Of a DNA stretch of 64,000 bases, positions 59,340 to 64,000 are shown in pieces. The notes under the pieces are model-generated. The model was given only the letters and a program-made list of their open reading frames with translations, was not told where the DNA came from and made no database searches. The stretch is from assembly GCA_021464245.1 (NCBI GenBank), contig JADCRB010000001.1, positions 5,948,152 to 6,012,151 on the forward strand, in the 5' to 3' direction. The stretch is from Carallia brachiata (Eukaryota; Streptophyta; Magnoliopsida; Malpighiales; Rhizophoraceae). The position numbers and the translations under genes were made by a program. The stretch's first letter is position 1, and each line of letters starts with the position of its first letter.

Positions 59340-60727
59340 CGTCAAAAAAAAAAAACGAAACAAAAGGAAGATTATTTGAAAAGGGAGGGGGTGGGTGAGC
59401 TGTTTGGATGGAAGGAAAGTATATTAGAAGCTCGGCACAGAGAGAAAGAGAGGTTCTGCTTCTTATTAAGGGCTTCTTGAAATTTGAACTTGATGAAGGG
59501 CCTTTCGATGGAGAGAGAGGGAGACAAAAATTAGACAGAGACAAAGATTGGATAAGGCCACGTCATCGAATCGGACGAAGCTTGTTTTATCCATTTTATT
59601 CTGAAAGAATCTAGACGTTGAAACACTTGTGACTGGCGTGGGTAATGATAATAACTCTCCAATTGGGCTCGTTCGTTTTTTTGTTTTTTTTTTAAAATAT
59701 ATCATAAATATATCAGTTAATTTGTATATCAAGGCCTTTATTGTTGTTTTTATTCTCATTTAACTAATTTTTATAAAAGAAATTTACTACATGAGTATTA
59801 TTAATTCTGAGTAAGTATCCCCTTTTTCGACCATAAATTAATAAATTTTTTCAAGATTTTTATTTCGTAATAACTAAAACTTGAACTCGAATTATAGAAA
59901 GTAAAGATTTTTATTTCGTAGTAACTAAAACTTGAACTCGAATCATAGCAAGAGGAGGCACGCAAAATCACCTACCTCCATTTTTATTTCCTTGTTCTCC
60001 ATTCTTTGGAATAAAACATGGTAATTTTGAGAGTAGATAATCTAATGCGATTGGAGATCAAAATTAAGGTTGAAATATTTTTTTATTATAAAATATATTT
60101 GGTAGGATTTTTTTATAAATATGATCAAAACGATATATATTATTAGATAATTGAAATTAAATAAAAAAATTAATTATTAAATATTATTAAATAAATTACG
60201 TGACTAATTATACTTTATCTTAAATTAAGCTGTCAAGTAAAGTCTTTGTTACTATCAAGAAAGTACACTGATGAGATAATGCATGAGACGATGCATTAGT
60301 CATGACCACGAGCTGGGCCAGGTCGAGCCTCGTTTCGGGACGGAACTGACTGTTATGGGTTGCCCACAGAGTGAATTAGGACCAGATTGGCTCTTTAGGA
60401 ATATCGAGTCGATCTGGCTTGAATTGACAATTTTGGTTTTGGACTAATTTGATTTGAACTGTCAATTCAGTTCGATTTAAAAAAAAAATAAAATAAAATA
60501 CCAAATTGACATCTTATTAACAAACAACAACTTTATTCCATTTTCCCAAAAATTGAAGTTTACGTTATAAATAATAAAATTTTAAATAAATTAATAAAAA
60601 AAATGGAGAAAACATTAAAGAATACAAGTTTGAACTTTCAAGTATTTATAAGACATAAATTAGGCTTAAAGATTAATTTTACCTAAAACCTTATCACTTA
60701 TTGTGTCTTAACTATTTTTTTTTTTTT
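59340..60727. other. PSRP1 upstream region and intergenic DNA
   Basis: Immediately beyond the start is a likely 5' UTR with CT-rich runs on the minus strand (near 59441-59452 and 59511-59522). Further on, a duplicated phrase ('aagatttttatttcgtaataactaaaacttgaactcgaat') occurs at about 59853-59892 and 59905-59944. A GC-richer block at 60300-60480 resembles hAT subterminal sequence. No gene was recognised. Confidence 0.5.
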
Positions 60728-61612
60728 GAATAAACATCAAAATAGTCCTAAACTTTTTAAAATTTTTTCGATGTAGTCCTATACCTTTTTATGTTTTCAT
60801 ATTAGTCCTGTAACTATGGTTTTAGTTATAATTAAGTCTTATCTAAACGGAATCGGTTAATTAATCCGTTACAAATCGTATTTGACCTGAAGAAATACAT
60901 AAATACAATTTTAAAAAGAGAAATACGTCATATTTTAAAAAAGAAACCCTCATTTTTTTTTTAGAAAATTGATGAGAGATGCACGGTCCAAACCCCTTAG
61001 AATTAAATTTAACTTTTTTAGAATCAATTCATGTCCAACTTTTTAGAATCAAATTAAAATATCTTTAAACGTGTTCTAGATATGCCCAACACACCTTTTT
61101 ATTGCGTTCGACATGAGTGTCCGATTTTTTTTAAAATTTTTTGTTTGACACTTTTTCACATTTCAGAATTTTAACTTACGATTATCTCTTCTGACGTCCA
61201 CTCGCGAGTTCCACTTTTTTGCACCAAAACGTTATCACTAAGACAACAAATGAAAGGAAAGCTTCAGTCTTTGGGTTGTTTTCGAGTTAGGAGCGGAAGA
61301 AATTTGCTTCATGGTTGGCGATTTAAGTTTTTTTTGAACTGGGGAATTTCAATGGGGGTATATGGGAAGGAAACGAGGAAAAAAAATCACGAGGGTTTTC
61401 TTTTTAAAAAAATAACTTATTTCTCTTTTTAAAATTATATAATGTATTTCCTGTAGTCAAATACCATTTATAACGCATTGACTAACGATTCCGTTTGGAT
61501 AGAACTTAATTATAATTAAAACCATAGTTATAGGACTGATATGAAAAAAAAAATATATATAACTACATTGAAAAAATCTTAAAAGGTTTAGGACTATTTT
61601 CATGTTTATCCC
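60728..61612. mobile_element. non-autonomous DNA transposon with ~230-bp terminal inverted repeats (MULE-like)
   Basis: The left arm, about 60728-60957, is the inverted copy of the right arm, about 61385-61612. Shared blocks include 'aaaatagtcctaaac', 'aactatggtttta.ttataattaagt', 'aaacggaatcg' and 'attttaaaaagagaaata'. The central ~430 bp code for nothing recognisable; a 60-codon ORF at 61250-61432 is not convincing. T runs of more than nine bases flank both ends (60715-60727 and 61613-61623), so a 9-bp poly-T target duplication is possible but cannot be proven. Long inverted repeats favour a Mutator-type derivative. Confidence 0.7.
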
Positions 61613-62816
61613 TTTTTTTTTTTAAGATTAGGCATACTATGTTACCTTTGTAAAATTATTCTTATTCATCACTTTATCCGTTAAATGGTTTGACGTGGCA
61701 ACTAATAGGTGCCATGTTAGACCAATTTTGTTATTTTAGCATGCTACGTCATCAATGTTGATGATGTAGCATGTGACCTTTTCTTATAATTTTTCAGAAA
61801 TCAAAATTTCTTTTATTAAAATTGTTAAAAATAAAGTAAGTTTTAAACAAAAGAAAATTAATAAAACAAAAGCTTAAGGGGTAAATGTTTGAAGGAAAAT
61901 TTAATGCCTCCATATTCGACAAACAATAGAGAACCCTAAGACAGCCAGAGAAATTTAGAATCTTTTATTAGTCCAAAACCCTTCATTTCTCTCATCATTT
62001 TCTCATTTTCTATCTTCGATTTACATAAAAAGTGGGACGATTGTGGTTTGGAGTCAAGTAAGCCCTCGATTTTTATCTTTTATTTCTATTTTTCAAAATT
62101 TTTATTCTCTATACTCTTATTTTTTTTTTGAATCTTTTAATACATCTCCTATCCTGCCCCATTTATGCCTTCTTTGTCTATGCCGAGCTGACAAAAGGGG
62201 TATGGCTTGTGGACATGACCCCTTATTGGGCTAGCTAGGAGCTAGAACCTGGCCTGACCCTTAATTCCCTAGGTTCCCCAAGCCAAGCCAAGCCAAACCG
62301 GCAGTTCTAGGCTAGGCTAAACCAACAATTTAGCTCAAAAATGGAACCTTGAGTTTTTTTTTTTTTTTTTTTTTTTTTTGCTTTTAACTAAAAAATAAAT
62401 AAAACATTTTGCAATTGTTTGAACATACATTCAATTAACTAAAATGAAAACCATTTCATTACATTATTTTTAGTGATCTAAGTAATACAACGTTCAAGCG
62501 TCTACATTTCAATCAAGATCGTTAAAACCTTTTTTGTCATACAAACATAGAGAGGAAAAAATGAAAAAAAAAATGCTTAAACTTAATATAATGTTTTAGT
62601 TTATATTAAGTTGCCTACGTATCCTCTTTAAGATGAGAGGAATTAAACCTATGTAGCTCTCTTATCGTTTCTAATGCTATTAGACCCCAATACTTACCTT
62701 TTGGTTGCATGGTTCCCTTCAAGGCTTCAATCACTTAGACCTTCATCAGTTATTTGGCCGCTACCGTTCGTTTTTGCACTCCCAATATTGCTACCATCAG
62801 TTGAGAAGTCATAACA
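61613..62816. other. flank of the hAT relic
   Basis: AT-rich DNA, with a GC-richer stretch at about 62225-62345 containing repeated 'aagcc' words and 'aaaccggcagttc'. This resembles hAT subterminal sequence and may be the 3' end of the element encoding the transposase below. A T run of about 27 bases follows at 62354-62380. Confidence 0.4.
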
Positions 62817-64000
62817 TTACGGCACATCTCCATCATAGGATAGTTCATCAAGATAAGTCAATGTTTGCTTCTGTAATCTAACTCTACTCCAATCATTGAG
62901 ACAAGCTTGCCTTTTAAGATTTTCTGAAAGTAACCTCGACCGCTTCGCATCTGATATCAAGTTTCCATTACTAAACAATTGGTTAATTGCAACAATTGAA
63001 ATTGGAACTGCAAGTATGTATTTGGCCGTGAGGCCAACAATTAGGAACACATGTTGATAACGTTTCCACCAATCAAGAATGCCAAAGTCATTATCTAAGT
63101 TAACTGCATCATCACTAGAAAAGGTTAAATAACTATCAAGCTTGTCATATAAGCTTGTTGTTTTTAATCATTTTTGACTTTGAATTTCAAATAAAATTTC
63201 TTTACGACAGCTCAACTTACCACTGGACGTCGTACTCACATTCAAACTGCTCGAATCACCTTGATACTCTTTTGACAGTGTGTTACCAAAGAGTATAAAA
63301 AATTGGCTACACAAACCATAACTTTGTCCTAAATGCATCTAGCATGCCATCTACATTGAATTATGAAGTCGTATCCTCATTAAATCGTAGTCCAACATAC
63401 ATGCAACAACTTTGAGAGGCCAAAAATCTTTAAACGTGGATCAAGTACAACTATCAAACAAAGAAAGGGAAATTCTACAAAATAGTCTAACCATTTTTTC
63501 CTTATGTCAAAAACAACATAGTAAAAGGGGTCATCAATATTGGTATAGTGTTCATACATCACAAACATACACTTATACTTTCAAAAACAAGTAAATTCAT
63601 AATAGGGTAATACACTTCAGGCAAATCTGTTGTAGCATTCAAAGTAAGAAAAGGGATGTGTTGTTGAACAAAATCAATCAACAATGCACGATACTCAACA
63701 GTATCTTTTATAAGACAGAAATTTGAGTTCCAACGTGTTGAAACATTGTTGGGAAACATTTTAGGGCATTTCCCATTCACGAAACAAAAATTTTTATTTA
63801 ACCTCTTACTTTATTTGTGGATGCACATATAATTAAAAAAAAAAAAAACCTCTCTAATTGGTTTAAAAGCCTTCTTCAAAACCTTTAAACCATCTTGCAC
63901 AGACAAATTTAGAATGTGGCACATGCATTTTAATGAAAAAATGCATTTATCATAAAGATTTGAAATTTCTTTCCAAATTGAGTAAACTCTTAATGTTAGC
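62817..64000 (-). pseudogene. hAT-type transposase remnant (C-terminal half), continues past the window
   Basis: Reading leftward from the window edge, the pieces fit a plant hAT (RICESLEEPER-like) transposase. A 'CHILNLSVQDGLK' block at about 63930-63890 is followed by 'VSTRWNSNFCLIKDTVEYR' (63780-63559), then the 'LDPRLK' region (63568-63380), and the hATC dimerisation domain with 'ILAVPISIVAINQLFSNG' (63050-62817) ending at a stop. hAT transposases cut and paste DNA, with the hATC region mediating dimers. The pieces lie in different frames with stops between, so the gene is dead. The N-terminal BED finger would lie beyond 64000. Confidence 0.75.

Noticed and set aside
58849..59379. Plus-strand 176-codon ORF rich in Lys
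   Set aside because: It reads antisense through PSRP1 exon 1 and the (gaa)n run of intron 1.
61250..61432. 60-codon ORF inside the long-TIR element
   Set aside because: No motif and partly inside the inverted arm; more likely chance.

Overview
This is plant nuclear DNA, almost certainly from a eudicot. It is strongly AT-rich, its genes are split by GT-AG introns, and five gene models are separated by long tracts of LTR retrotransposons, DNA transposons, MITEs and SINEs. A petuvirus-like endogenous pararetrovirus and the gene set suggest a woody rosid such as a citrus relative, but the sequence alone does not fix the species.

Layout. 1-5.4 kb: AT-rich DNA with a MITE and a tRNA-derived SINE. 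5.4-8.1 kb (minus): a six-exon HP30-type chloroplast preprotein translocase gene. 8.1-13.7 kb: AT-rich DNA with small transposon relics. 13.7-16.9 kb (plus): an MRS2-4-like magnesium transporter gene, broken by two one-base deletions and lacking the GMN signature. 17.5-37 kb: a nested repeat block. It holds a copia LTR fragment, a degenerate full-length pararetrovirus copy A, a 4.8-kb Mutator-like element (MULE) inserted in copy A with a 9-bp target duplication, a 5'-half copy B head-to-tail behind A, and an antisense copia remnant. 38.7-41.8 kb (plus): a conserved plant gene of unknown function with a probable GC-AG intron. 44.1-52.2 kb (minus): a decayed copia element with both LTRs. 53.9-55.6 kb (plus): an MTERF8/pTAC15-like plastid mTERF gene. 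57.7-59.3 kb (minus): PSRP1, a long hibernation-promoting factor of plastid ribosomes. 60.7-61.6 kb: a non-autonomous element with about 230-bp inverted repeats. 62.8-64 kb (minus): a hAT transposase relic running off the window.

Three of the host genes (HP30, MTERF8-like, PSRP1) encode plastid proteins; otherwise nothing suggests a coordinated cluster. Three of the five gene models carry single-base frameshifts. This points either to local indel errors in the assembly or to genuine decay, with the magnesium transporter the best case for real decay. The most informative structure is the pararetrovirus/MULE nest, which records an order of events. The MULE also carries an intact antisense 184-codon ORF for a cysteine-rich, membrane-anchored protein, although its transposase is dead.
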